A DNA stretch of 42,143 nt from Pseudocoprococcus catus (GTDB lineage: Bacteria > Bacillota > Clostridia > Lachnospirales > Lachnospiraceae). Below, one piece after another: positions 34,111 to 42,143 of the stretch. The DNA lies in assembly GCF_902381825.1 (NCBI RefSeq), contig NZ_LR698973.1, positions 2,038,491-2,080,633 of the forward strand. The letters run 5' to 3'. A program made the translations under genes and the position numbers. How positions within the stretch are numbered: the first letter of the stretch is position 1; every line of letters starts with the position of its first letter. The notes below the pieces were generated by a model. That model was not told the origin of the DNA. It did no database searches and saw only the letters and a list, made by a program, of their open reading frames with translations.

Positions 34111-34766
34111 GTTGTGTCCACCAATCTGTAGCCGACTTTTGGAATGGTAATAAGGGCTTTTTCCCAGCCGACCTTTTTGCGCATGCGCTGTATATGCAGT
34201 TCAACGGTTCTGGAACCCGGTACATACTCTCCGCCCCATACCCGCTCGTAAATGGTTTCTTTGTAAAGTGCGATGCCTGGATTTCTGGCAAATAATAGTA
34301 ACAGCTCATATTCTTTGTTGGTAAGCTGGATTTCTTCATCGTCTCTTTTTACTGTCATACTGACGGTATCGATATCAATCCCCGCAGCATGCAGGTGCTG
34401 GATCATCTTGTTGTAACGGCGAAGCACGACTTCTACTCGGGCCAGCAATTCCACAATTTCAAATGGCTTGATAATATAATCCTCTGCGCCCATTTTCAGA
34501 CCGCGGACACGGTTATTCACCGAATTGACAGCGGTGAGAAAAATAACAGGAATCCCCAGAGGTCTGATATAATCCATCAGTTCAAATCCGTTGGCACCGG
34601 GCAGCATGATATCCAGCAAGATCAAATCAAATATCTCCCGGTCTAATTTATCGACAGCTGCATTGCCGTCATAAACGCAGGTACAGTGATAGCCTGCTTT
34701 TGCCAGACTCAGTCTGATCAGATTGGAAATAGGCTTCTCATCTTCTACGATCAAAATGCGTATCAT
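34107..34766 (-). CDS. OmpR/PhoB-family response regulator
   Basis: The 219 aa comprise a receiver domain (LIVEDEKPISNLIRLSLAKAG; phospho-Asp in DLILLDIMLPGANGFELMDYI; Lys in GAEDYIIKPFEIVELLARVEVVLRR) and a winged-helix DNA-binding domain. The latter includes LTNKEYELLLLFARNPGIALYKETIYERVWG and SRTVELHIQRMRKKVG. It is first in the regulator-kinase-membrane-protein operon. The SD ggaggaa precedes the ATG. Targets cannot be inferred; KtrAB lies just upstream on the same strand. Confidence 0.95.
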   Translation of the reverse strand: MIRILIVEDEKPISNLIRLSLAKAGYHCTCVYDGNAAVDKLDREIFDLILLDIMLPGANGFELMDYIRPLGIPVIFLTAVNSVNNRVRGLKMGAEDYIIKPFEIVELLARVEVVLRRYNKMIQHLHAAGIDIDTVSMTVKRDDEEIQLTNKEYELLLLFARNPGIALYKETIYERVWGGEYVPGSRTVELHIQRMRKKVGWEKALITIPKVGYRLVDTT

Positions 34767-34893
34767 GGTTTATTCCTCCTGTCTGATGCCATTTTTGAGT
34801 GCAGGCATTTATCTGCCGATTTTGCATAGGATTTGCCATCAAATCATGGCTTTATAATATAAGTATATAGGGCAAATGCATCAGAAAAGCATC

Positions 34894-35598
34894 TTAACCG
34901 TTGAGCCACTGATTGAGTTTGAAAATACCTTCTTTGGATCCGGAAACAAAGAGAATATCCCCTTCTTTGAATCTATAATCCGGTGTTATAAGATTGATAA
35001 CGATATCGCCACTTTGAATGGCAATGATATTCAGGCCAAAGCGTTCTCTGAGGTTGATATCTCTGACGCTTAACCCGATTGCCTCATTTGCCACAATTGT
35101 TTTGGATATATTAATCTGTTCGCTCAATTGAACTATGTCGAGATTATGTGAATTTTCAAGGCGGCTTGCAAGGCGGATGGCCATATCCCGTTCAGGAAAC
35201 ACAACTTCCGCTCCCAGTTTCTCAAGAATAACCCCATGCTCTGCGGTTGCTGCTTTGGCAATGACTCTTGGAATACCCAGTGAGACAAGGTTGAGAGTCG
35301 TCAGTATGGATGTATCCAGATGTTCGGCAATGCAGACGATGGCGACATCACAGTTCTGGATACCGGTTTCAATGAGCGTTTTTTTGTCCAGATTTGCAAC
35401 AACGTAGGCATGTTCAGTCATTTCACGCAGGGTTCGGACCCTTTCCTCGTTTTTATCCATTACAACGATCTCTGCTCCGGCTGAAGCCAGATCCATGGCC
35501 AGTGCCGAACCGAAACGGCCGAGACCCACGATACCGTAAGTCATGTTTTTATTTTTGGAGTTCTTGGAACAATATGAATTATTTTTTAAACTTAACAT
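34894..35598 (-). CDS. ktrA: KtrA/TrkA-type potassium uptake regulatory subunit
   Basis: This 234-aa cytoplasmic RCK protein gates the KtrB channel. The RCK_N Rossmann domain has GIVGLGRFGSALAMDLASAGAEIVVMDKNEERV, with the acidic residue after the second strand and GAEVVFPERDMAIRLA. The RCK_C domain is at about residues 155-234 (NLRERFGLNIIAIQ, GDILFVSGSKEGI). The first 18 residues are a polar extension; the SD (aggag) at 35598 supports this longer start over the internal Met 19. It is 35 nt downstream of ktrB. Confidence 0.92.
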   Translation of the reverse strand: MLSLKNNSYCSKNSKNKNMTYGIVGLGRFGSALAMDLASAGAEIVVMDKNEERVRTLREMTEHAYVVANLDKKTLIETGIQNCDVAIVCIAEHLDTSILTTLNLVSLGIPRVIAKAATAEHGVILEKLGAEVVFPERDMAIRLASRLENSHNLDIVQLSEQINISKTIVANEAIGLSVRDINLRERFGLNIIAIQSGDIVINLITPDYRFKEGDILFVSGSKEGIFKLNQWLNG

Positions 35599-35633
35599 TT
35601 TTATCTCCTGTCTGTTGAAATATTGGTCTGACG

Positions 35634-36932
35634 TTATCCGACAACAATATTGCCGTCAGGATAAAGTGCGAGTTCTCCACGTGAAAAATACCATAAAGAG
35701 GCAATGGTCAGTGGTCCGAGTCTTCCGGTAAACATTATCATGATTGAAAGTATTTTGGCAGGAAGATGCAGATCGGATGAAATACCAGTTGATAATCCGG
35801 CAGTTGAAAAGGCGCTGGTCATTTCGAATAATGCATTCAGCAGATCCACCTGCGGTTCCAGGATCATCAGAATGTAGGTGGATGTGATGACGACACTTGC
35901 CGCCAGAATAGAAATAACAGCAGCTTTTTTGAAGGCATCTTTCGGAATAGAATAATGAAAGGCCTTTTCCGACTGGTTGGTGGCTGCTGAAAAAATCCCC
36001 CGGATCAAGACAAAAAAGGTGCTCGTCTTGATGCCGCCGCCTGTTGATCCCGAAGATGCACCGATAAACATCAGCACGATCATCACAAGTAATGCAGGAG
36101 CACCGAAATCACCGATAGGACGTGAGGCAAAACCGGCTGTTCGGGTGGAAACACTGTGAAACAGCGCACATAACCATGAAACGGGTTCTGTTAATTTGAT
36201 CAATAAAGTACCGATGATGATCAAAGCCAGACTGACCGATAAGACGACTTTGGTATGCATGGACAGTTTCTTCCATTGACATTTCTTTTGCCATAATTCT
36301 TGAATAACAAGGAAGCCGATGCCGCCGAAAAAGATGAGGACACAGGTAATGATATTCAGATAAATATTATCTGTATAGGGGACCATGCTCTGTCCGCCAC
36401 CAAAAATGTCAAATCCGGCATTATTAAAAGAGGCAACGGAATGGAACAGACTGACACCGATGGCCCTGAACAGGGAATAATCCTGTATAAAAACAATGAA
36501 ACTCAATGCTGCGCCGATTAATTCGATTAGCAGTGTGGTTTTAAAAACGGTATAGACAAAACCAATCAGTCCCCGGTCTGCATCCAGATTCATGGATTCA
36601 CGAATGAGCATTCGCCCTTTTAGGTTGACGCGTCTGCCCATGGCCAGAATGACGCCGGCACTGATGGATGTGACACCTAAGCCGCCAATCTGGATCAGCG
36701 CAGCCAGGAAAAATTGCCCGAGAGCCGTGAAAGTATCACCGGCATCCACCACTGTCAGTCCGGTGACACAGACGGCACTGGCAGATGTGTATAAGGCATC
36801 AATGTAATCCAAATGCGTGCCGGGCTGAATGCTGCATGGCAGCATCAGCAATAGCGAACCGATAAAAATTACCAAGGCAAAGCCGCTGGCAATAATCCTG
36901 GGGGCGGATTGTGTTTTTAGTAGTTTATTCAA
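35634..36932 (-). CDS. ktrB: KtrB/TrkH-type potassium transporter subunit, TTG start
   Basis: This 432-aa channel-forming subunit has four M1-P-M2 repeats. Filter-region segments are SASAVCVTGLTVVD, HSVASFNNAGFDIFG, VSTRTAGFAS and FEMTSAFSTAGLSTG, each with the key Gly. ASSGSTGGGIKTSTF is the intramembrane loop. I place the start at TTG 36932 because GGAGG lies 8 nt before it and the family begins at this point (LNKLLKTQSAPRIIASGFAL); the open frame continues to 37067 but has no SD. It forms an operon with ktrA. Confidence 0.93.
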   Translation of the reverse strand: MNKLLKTQSAPRIIASGFALVIFIGSLLLMLPCSIQPGTHLDYIDALYTSASAVCVTGLTVVDAGDTFTALGQFFLAALIQIGGLGVTSISAGVILAMGRRVNLKGRMLIRESMNLDADRGLIGFVYTVFKTTLLIELIGAALSFIVFIQDYSLFRAIGVSLFHSVASFNNAGFDIFGGGQSMVPYTDNIYLNIITCVLIFFGGIGFLVIQELWQKKCQWKKLSMHTKVVLSVSLALIIIGTLLIKLTEPVSWLCALFHSVSTRTAGFASRPIGDFGAPALLVMIVLMFIGASSGSTGGGIKTSTFFVLIRGIFSAATNQSEKAFHYSIPKDAFKKAAVISILAASVVITSTYILMILEPQVDLLNALFEMTSAFSTAGLSTGISSDLHLPAKILSIMIMFTGRLGPLTIASLWYFSRGELALYPDGNIVVG

Positions 36933-37026
36933 TATGATTTCCTCCCATCGTAAACAAAAGATCTGCAATAGGATGCAGAAAAATATAAAAACAGTATAAT
37001 CCAAATTCCGGAATAACGGAAGAGAA

Positions 37027-37074
37027 AAAAAAGGAAAAACCGCATTTGCACAGAAAAATACAAACACGGTTTTT
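37027..37074 (-). terminator. Terminator of the LeuCD-like operon
   Basis: On the minus strand AAAAACCG pairs with CGGTTTTT (37074-37067, 37042-37035), followed by CC and eight Ts. The loop is 24 nt. Confidence 0.65.
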
Positions 37075-37130
37075 CATAGAATGAATTTATTTATAATGAT
37101 AATTTGCGGGCAGTTAGAAAGATTGCCTGT

Positions 37131-38375
37131 TTATTTCGGAGTGACAATTTTGCCGGCCACTGCACAGGCAGCTGCTGTTCTTGGTGAAGCCAGGAAAATC
37201 TCAACCTTGGAAGTGCCCATACGACCAAGGAAGTTGCGGTTATTGGTAGCCACTACACGTTCACCATCAGACAGGATACCGCCTGTTCGACCGCAGCAAA
37301 GACCACAGCCCGGATGGGTAATGATGGCTCCGGCTTCTGCCAGTGTTTCCATGATGCCAAGATCCATAGCCTGTTTGTAAATCTTACGGCTGGCAGGGGT
37401 AACGATCAACTTCACATAATCAGCTACTTTCTGCCCCTTCAAAACTTCTGCAGCAGCGGCCAGGTCTTCAAGACGGCCGTTAGTGCAGGAACCGATGAAT
37501 ACCTGATCGATCGGTATTCCTTCAAGGGTGCTGACGTCACGAATCTTATCCACCTGTGAAGGGCAGGCCATAACAGGGACAAAATCCTCTGCACGATAAG
37601 TCAGTGTTCTGACATAAACGGCATCGGCATCACCTTTTAAGCTTTTCTGGTAATCATTTAATTCAATGTCACAGTACCTGGCGGTCTTCTCATCCGGTGT
37701 AAATAAAGCACATTTGGCACCGGCTTCAACTGCCATGTTGGACATGGTCATTCGGCTGGCAACCGACATATTGTCAACCGTGCTGCCGAAAAATTCAAGG
37801 GTCTTATAAGTAGCACCATCTGCGCCAAGATCACCGATCAATCGAAGGATAATATCCTTGGACATAACGTTAGCCGGAAGTTCGCCCTCGATAACGACCT
37901 TGATGGTTTCAGGCACCTTAATCCACATCGTGCCTGTACCAAGAATACTGGCCATCTCTGTATAGCCGATACCGGATGAAAATGCGCCGACACAGCCGTA
38001 GGTGGTTGTATGACTGTCAGTGCCGAAAACAACATCCCCCGGCTTCACATAGCCTGCTTCTGTCATGAGCTGATGGCAGATACCGTCGCTTCTGTGGACA
38101 TGAGGCATGCCGTATTTGGCTGCAAAAGCATCACCGATGCGAAAATGTCTTGTATCATCCAGCTGGCTGGCTGGAACAAGATGGTCATAGATTAAAATGA
38201 CTTTCTCCGGATCATAAAGCTTGGAAAAGCCCATTTCTTCAAATTTCTCTGCTACAAAAGGAATAAAAATATCATGGATCATGACCCGGTCTACATTGAC
38301 TGTGACAATATCACCCGGTTTGACACTTTTTCCCGTATTATGTCTGATAATCTTTTCAATAATCGTCTCGCCCAT
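37131..38375 (-). CDS. leuC: 3-isopropylmalate dehydratase large subunit (LeuC family, copy 1)
   Basis: This 414-aa protein is of the short, archaeal-type LeuC/homoaconitase family, which binds a 4Fe-4S cluster. Fe-S cysteines are in FIGSCTNGRLEDL and HPGCGLCCGRTGG. Conserved segments are FGTDSHTTTYGCVGAFSSGIGYTEMA and NNRNFLGRMGTSKVEIFLASPRTAAA. The start MGETIIEKIIRHNTG at 38375 follows GGAG; a longer frame to 38405 overlaps the upstream gene. It pairs with the small subunit directly upstream. The cluster signature is classical, so I judge this the likelier true LeuC of the two copies. Confidence 0.88.
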   Translation of the reverse strand: MGETIIEKIIRHNTGKSVKPGDIVTVNVDRVMIHDIFIPFVAEKFEEMGFSKLYDPEKVILIYDHLVPASQLDDTRHFRIGDAFAAKYGMPHVHRSDGICHQLMTEAGYVKPGDVVFGTDSHTTTYGCVGAFSSGIGYTEMASILGTGTMWIKVPETIKVVIEGELPANVMSKDIILRLIGDLGADGATYKTLEFFGSTVDNMSVASRMTMSNMAVEAGAKCALFTPDEKTARYCDIELNDYQKSLKGDADAVYVRTLTYRAEDFVPVMACPSQVDKIRDVSTLEGIPIDQVFIGSCTNGRLEDLAAAAEVLKGQKVADYVKLIVTPASRKIYKQAMDLGIMETLAEAGAIITHPGCGLCCGRTGGILSDGERVVATNNRNFLGRMGTSKVEIFLASPRTAAACAVAGKIVTPK

Positions 38376-38391
38376 TGTCTGCTCCTTTCTC

Positions 38392-38883
38392 CTAATCCAG
38401 TCCATTCAGTTTGCGCATGGCGCCTACAAGGCCACCGGCCTGAATAATGCGCATGAGATTTTCAGGAAGGGCAGCGATCGGATATTCTTTGCTGTTGTAA
38501 TCCACATGTTTATTCATATGAACTGTGATGGTGTCGCCCTCTTTGATATCGTCATAAAGATTTGGCTGTTCGATTAAAAGCAGACCGTTGTTAATGGCGT
38601 TTCTGAAAAAGATTCTTGCAAAAGATTTTGCAATGACGCACTGAATCCCAAGTGCTTTGATAATCTCCGGTGCCTGTTCTCTTGAAGAGCCGCAGCCGAA
38701 ATTCTTGCCGGCTACAATGATGTCCCCTTTCTGAATCTGGCCTGCCAGTTCAGGCCGCAGCGGACTGAAAGCATACTGTTTCATATCATCGATTGTTTTC
38801 ATGGCCAGATACTCTGTCGGGATAATGATATCTGTGTCGATATCGTCTCCCAATATCCATACCTTACCTGTCATATTTTCCAT
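38392..38883 (-). CDS. leuD: 3-isopropylmalate dehydratase small subunit (LeuD family, copy 1)
   Basis: This 163-aa swivel-domain subunit has WILGDDIDTDIIIPTEYLAMKTIDDM, VAGKNFGCGSSREQAPEIIKALG and SFARIFFRNAINNGLLLIE. The substrate loop reads YLAM. As I recall from studies of archaeal enzymes, YLVM or YLVY marks isopropylmalate isomerase and YLRT homoaconitase, so this copy sits nearer the leucine enzyme. It precedes its large subunit, the reverse of the usual leuC-leuD order. Confidence 0.86.
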   Translation of the reverse strand: MENMTGKVWILGDDIDTDIIIPTEYLAMKTIDDMKQYAFSPLRPELAGQIQKGDIIVAGKNFGCGSSREQAPEIIKALGIQCVIAKSFARIFFRNAINNGLLLIEQPNLYDDIKEGDTITVHMNKHVDYNSKEYPIAALPENLMRIIQAGGLVGAMRKLNGLD

Positions 38884-38945
38884 GTCTGTTACACCTCATC
38901 GTCATTTCAATGTTGTTATTATGTATTGTTCAACGGATTACGGAA

Positions 38946-40199
38946 TTACTGAATATCTTCAGCTAAAGCAATTTTCCCTGCAATGGCAGATGCTGTGACT
39001 GTTGCTGCGGAGCCAAGATAAACCTTGGAGCTTGGATGTCCGGCACGCCCTTTGAAGTTACGTGTACCTGTACTGATGAGAACTTCATTCTCACCGATAA
39101 CACCCTGGCAGCTGCCCCAGCAGACACTGCAGTTTGGATTCATGACAATGGCACCGGCATCCATAAAGATATCAATCAGGCCCTCTTTTAAAGCCTGTTT
39201 GTAGATTTCAAGGCTGGCCGGGACAACAAGAAAACGTACACTGTCAGCAACTTTATGCCCTTTGAGAATGGACGCACCAACACGAAGGTCTTCAATACGG
39301 CCGTTGTTGCAGGAACCAAGGAATGCTTCATCAATCTTAATACCGCGCACTTCTTCAGCCGGACAGAGATTGTCTACGAAGTCAGGTTTTGCGACAACGG
39401 GACGAATCTTGGATAAGTCAAATGTATATTCTCTGGCGTAAACTGCATCCGGATCACTGTGATAAACGGCTTTAGGCTTACGTCCGTGTTCTTCGAGATA
39501 AGCAATGACTTTCTCATCCGGTTCAAAAATACCTGTCTTCGCACCGGCTTCAACTGCCATGTTGCAAAGCGTGATACGATCTGAAATGCTCAGTGTCTTC
39601 GCACCCTCGCCTGTAAATTCCATGACCTGATAGTTGCATCCGTTGGCACCCACGGTACCAATGATCTCAAGAATTAAATCTCTGGCATAAACACCATCAG
39701 GCAGTTTGCCGATCAGGTTGAACTTCACTGTTTCGGGCACCAGTACCCAGGATGTACCTGTAACCATACCGTAAAGGAAGTCTGTACAGCCCACACCGGT
39801 ACCGAATGCACCTATGGCACCGTAAGAACATGTATGGCTGTCTGCACCGAAAATCAATTCTCCTGAACAGACATAGTTCTCCATCATGATCTGGTGGCAG
39901 ACACCTTTTCCTTCCCAGAAATCAATACCGTTTTCTCTGGCAAAATCTCTCATCTTCTTCTGGGAGGCGGCTGTCTTCGGATTGTCGGACGGTACATTAT
40001 GGTCAACAATAAAAACCAGTTTCTTTGGATCTGCAATATGTGGAAGATTCAGCTGGTTATTGTACATATCAACGGTCAGATGCGTTGTGCCGTCATTGCT
40101 CATCATTCTGTCAAGATTCACTGTATGAATATCGCCGGGACGTACACTCTCAACACCTGCGGCTGCGGCAATAATTTTCTCTGCAATTGTCATTCCCAT
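38946..40199 (-). CDS. LeuC/homoaconitase-family dehydratase large subunit (copy 2, divergent)
   Basis: This is a 417-aa paralogue of copy 1. The shared core is visible (FGADSHTCSYGAIGAFGTGVGCTDF, DRITLCNMAVEAGAKTGIF, LGSCNNGRIEDLRVG). The second cysteine region differs, NPNCSVCWGSCQGVIG in place of the usual PGCGxCxG, and the end reads TGTRNFKGRAGHPSSKVYLGSAATVTASAIAGKI. The Fe-S cysteines seem to be kept, but the surroundings differ, so the substrate may be another C4-C7 hydroxyacid (for example a methylmalate-type acid). SD gaggagg precedes ATG 40199; ATG 40193 is also possible. Confidence 0.85.
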   Translation of the reverse strand: MGMTIAEKIIAAAAGVESVRPGDIHTVNLDRMMSNDGTTHLTVDMYNNQLNLPHIADPKKLVFIVDHNVPSDNPKTAASQKKMRDFARENGIDFWEGKGVCHQIMMENYVCSGELIFGADSHTCSYGAIGAFGTGVGCTDFLYGMVTGTSWVLVPETVKFNLIGKLPDGVYARDLILEIIGTVGANGCNYQVMEFTGEGAKTLSISDRITLCNMAVEAGAKTGIFEPDEKVIAYLEEHGRKPKAVYHSDPDAVYAREYTFDLSKIRPVVAKPDFVDNLCPAEEVRGIKIDEAFLGSCNNGRIEDLRVGASILKGHKVADSVRFLVVPASLEIYKQALKEGLIDIFMDAGAIVMNPNCSVCWGSCQGVIGENEVLISTGTRNFKGRAGHPSSKVYLGSAATVTASAIAGKIALAEDIQ

Positions 40200-40200
40200 C

Positions 40201-40689
40201 TTACTTGTCCTCCTCTTTGTTCAAAGAAGCGATTAAGCCGCCCTGATTTAAAATATGCTGCATATACTCCGGAAGCTTGGTACATGTATAGGTCTTGCCA
40301 TTGGCTTCAACTGTACCCTCAGACATATGAAGTTCTATGGTGTCTCCTGTCTGAACATCATCCGGAAGATCTTTACAGACAATGGCCGGAAGTCCGATAT
40401 TAATGGCATTTCTGAAAAAGATTCTGGCAAATGATTTGGCAATAACAGCCTTTACACCAAGGGCTTTTAAAACGCCAGGTGCCTGTTCTCTTGAAGAACC
40501 GCAGCCGAAGTTCTCCCCGGCTACCACATAATCACCAGGCTTTACCTTCTTTGCAAAATCAGGATCTTGAGATTCGAAAGTATGGGCTTTCATTTCCTCC
40601 AGATTCGGCAGCAGCAGATACTGGGATGCAATGATCTGGTCTGTATCAAGGTCATTGTAAAATTTAAAGATTGTTCCTTTATCCATCAT
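40201..40689 (-). CDS. LeuD-family dehydratase small subunit (copy 2)
   Basis: This 162-aa partner of copy 2 has FKFYNDLDTDQIIASQYLLLPNLEEM, VAGENFGCGSSREQAPGVLKALG and SFARIFFRNAINIGLPAIV. The substrate loop reads YLLL, unlike YLAM in copy 1 and unlike the YLRT homoaconitase type. Identity to copy 1 is clear but moderate. It is first of the four-gene operon, and its stop codon is 1 nt from the start of its large subunit. Confidence 0.85.
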   Translation of the reverse strand: MMDKGTIFKFYNDLDTDQIIASQYLLLPNLEEMKAHTFESQDPDFAKKVKPGDYVVAGENFGCGSSREQAPGVLKALGVKAVIAKSFARIFFRNAINIGLPAIVCKDLPDDVQTGDTIELHMSEGTVEANGKTYTCTKLPEYMQHILNQGGLIASLNKEEDK

Positions 40690-40771
40690 GAAAATTCCTT
40701 TCTCTTCTTAATCACTCTGATACTATTTTATCACAGATTGATATATAAGAAATATGCATATTTTAAATAGA

Positions 40772-40794
40772 AGCTATAACTCATTATTATAGCT
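40772..40794. repeat. Inverted repeat upstream of the LeuCD-like operon
   Basis: AGCTATAA (40772-40779) and TTATAGCT (40787-40794) are exact inverted copies with a 7-bp centre, 83 bp before the first gene and just downstream of the predicted promoter. It is a candidate operator or leader hairpin. Confidence 0.4.
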
Positions 40795-40803
40795 AGAGAT
40801 GTT

Positions 40804-40833
40804 GTTATACTTTGATTTTACAGTGTTTTTCAA
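40804..40833 (-). promoter_or_regulatory. Possible promoter of the LeuCD-like operon
   Basis: On the minus strand TTGAAA (40833-40828), an 18-bp spacer and TATAAC (40809-40804). Other AT-rich -10-like boxes lie nearer the gene, so the assignment is uncertain. The stretch 40834-40975 shows no other feature I can support. Confidence 0.4.
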
Positions 40834-40974
40834 AACATTTCTTGCTTCAACTTCTTTGCAACAACAATTCAAAGATACCCGGAAATATTTTGAAGAAATA
40901 CTAAATAAAATTTGTGTTTTATCAGGGTGCGAAAAATCGCCTACAATCAAGGTTTTCGATCTATTTTGATAATA

Positions 40975-41017
40975 AAAAAGACCCTGTGGGTCTGTATTGC
41001 TACAGACCTACAAGGTC
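40975..41017 (-). terminator. Terminator of ppdK
   Basis: A 17-bp stem (41001-41017 with 40980-40996), with a few mismatches and loop GCAA, is followed on the minus strand by TTTTTTATT. Confidence 0.85.
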
Positions 41018-41101
41018 AATTTTTACGTTTGGACAATTTTTAGATTGGTTGGCAATTTTACCCTTTAACAGGATATTTTGCTTTCCCCTCTAACATCTGT
41101 A

Positions 41102-42143
41102 TTATTTCGTCTCTGCCATTTTTATCGCACTCTGGGCTGCTGCCAATCTTGCAATTGGCACTCTGAACGGTGAACAGGATACATAATCCAAGCCAAGCTT
41201 ATTGAAGAATTCCACGGATGACGGATCACCGCCATGTTCGCCGCATACACCGATATGCAGTTTCGGATTAACCGGACGGCCAAGGTCAATAGCCATCTTC
41301 ATCAGTTTGCCGACACCCTTCTGATCTACCTTGGCAAATGGGTCACTCTCATAAATCTTGGCATCATAGTAAGCGTTTAAGAACTTGCCTGCATCATCTC
41401 TTGAAAATCCGAAAGTCATCTGTGTCAAATCGTTGGTTCCGAAACTGAAGAAGTCTGCCTCGGATGCAATCTCATCCGCTGTCAGTGCTGCTCTCGGAAT
41501 TTCAATCATTGTACCAACTTCATATTTCAGATCAATACCAGATGCTTTAATTTCTGCATCCGCTGTTTCTACAACAGTTTTCTTGACATATTTTAATTCC
41601 TTGATTTCGCCTACCAGCGGAATCATAATCTCAGGCACCAGTGTCCATTCAGGATGTGCCTTCTGGACTTTGATGGCGGCGCGGATAACTGCTCTTGTCT
41701 GCATGACAGCAATCTCAGGATAGGTGACACTTAAACGGCAGCCACGGTGTCCCATCATCGGGTTGAATTCATGGAGTCCCTGAATAATGCCTTTAATATG
41801 ATCAATGCTCTTGCCTTGAGCTTTTGCTAATTTCTCAATATCCTCTTCCTCTGTAGGAACAAATTCATGCAATGGCGGGTCAAGGAAACGAATCGTTACC
41901 GGCAGTCCTTCCATGGCCTCATAAATCTGTTCAAAGTCATCCTGCTGATACGGCAGAATCTTCTCAAGGGCTTTTTCGCGTTCTTCCTTCGTCTCTGCAC
42001 AGATCATTTCACGGAAAGCATCAATTCTGCCCTCACCGAAGAACATATGCTCGGTACGGCAAAGACCGATACCCTGTGCACCGAGTTCACGGGCTTTTCT
42101 GGCGTCTCTAGGTGTATCTGCATTGGTACGAACACCCATAGTG
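41102..42143 (-). CDS. ppdK: Pyruvate, phosphate dikinase, C-terminal part (5' end outside window)
   Basis: The frame runs in from the window edge and covers about the last 346 residues, the PEP/pyruvate TIM-barrel domain. Visible are [66 protein letters not shown] and [20 protein letters not shown]. The catalytic Cys is in [10 protein letters not shown]. The ending [20 protein letters not shown] is typical. The enzyme interconverts pyruvate and PEP with ATP, phosphate, AMP and PPi, and is common in anaerobes with PPi-linked glycolysis. The '[11 protein letters not shown]' and '[10 protein letters not shown]' parts separate it from PEP synthase. Confidence 0.95.
   Translation of the reverse strand, partial: TMGVRTNADTPRDARKARELGAQGIGLCRTEHMFFGEGRIDAFREMICAETKEEREKALEKILPYQQDDFEQIYEAMEGLPVTIRFLDPPLHEFVPTEEEDIEKLAKAQGKSIDHIKGIIQGLHEFNPMMGHRGCRLSVTYPEIAVMQTRAVIRAAIKVQKAHPEWTLVPEIMIPLVGEIKELKYVKKTVVETADAEIKASGIDLKYEVGTMIEIPRAALTADEIASEADFFSFGTNDLTQMTFGFSRDDAGKFLNAYYDAKIYESDPFAKVDQKGVGKLMKMAIDLGRPVNPKLHIGVCGEHGGDPSSVEFFNKLGLDYVSCSPFRVPIARLAAAQSAIKMAETK

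Noticed and set aside
1..42143. CRISPR array, phage genes, toxin-antitoxin or defence system
   Set aside because: No regularly spaced repeats and no nuclease, Cas, phage structural or paired small toxin-antitoxin genes were seen.

Overview
The window is ordinary chromosomal DNA of a low-to-mid G+C Gram-positive bacterium. A clostridial, probably Lachnospiraceae-like, anaerobe fits best. The basis is a T-box leader on pheST, formate-THF ligase with FolD, an archaeal-type isopropylmalate-isomerase family, pyruvate phosphate dikinase, KtrAB potassium uptake, SpoIID- and TepA-family proteins, and strong SD sequences. The taxonomic call is inference from gene content; no database was searched.

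Layout. 1-3180 (minus): pheT (cut by the window edge) and pheS behind a tRNA-Phe-type T-box leader. 3295-6198: a YihY/BrkB membrane protein (plus) convergent with a large SpoIID-domain protein (minus). 6342-6542 (minus): a structured RNA that looks like 6S RNA, with a near-perfect promoter. 6661-10536: a glycerophosphodiesterase, thrC (minus), a DUF1461-type membrane protein and a cytidylate-kinase-like protein. 10648-20340 (all minus): ftsK/spoIIIE, then fhs, then a folD-rimO-pgsA-lipoprotein cluster. 20480-25089 (minus): uppP, and a four-gene cluster of lysozyme-like protein, cysteine hydrolase, degenerate 5'-nucleotidase-like protein and TepA-type ClpP-fold protease.

25165-28276 (plus) is a complete queuosine-precursor operon, queD-queE-folE-queC-queF. 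A preQ1-I riboswitch controls it, and a terminator and competing antiterminator can be read directly. An IS91-family (HUH/Y2-type) element follows, then a tRNA-Gly(CCC) on the other strand. A short intergenic transcript unit (promoter, about 60 nt, GC-rich terminator) lies next to them and does not correspond to any gene I know.

29815-37067: deoB (minus) divergent from a TetR regulator, then a two-component system translationally coupled to an unknown membrane-anchored protein, then KtrA and KtrB. 37131-40689 (minus) is a four-gene operon with two paralogous pairs of isopropylmalate-isomerase/homoaconitase-like subunits whose specificity loops and Fe-S regions have diverged. The window ends in ppdK (5' end missing).

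The items most worth a second look are the candidate small RNA at 29745-29805, the phosphatase-fold protein that has lost its metal ligands (22218-23900), the duplicated LeuCD-like pairs, the hairpin that appears to bridge the pheS SD and start codon, the two unrecognised exported proteins (10648-12591 and 31811-32710), and the IS91-like transposase with HIN in place of HUH. I saw no phage, CRISPR array or dedicated defence locus.
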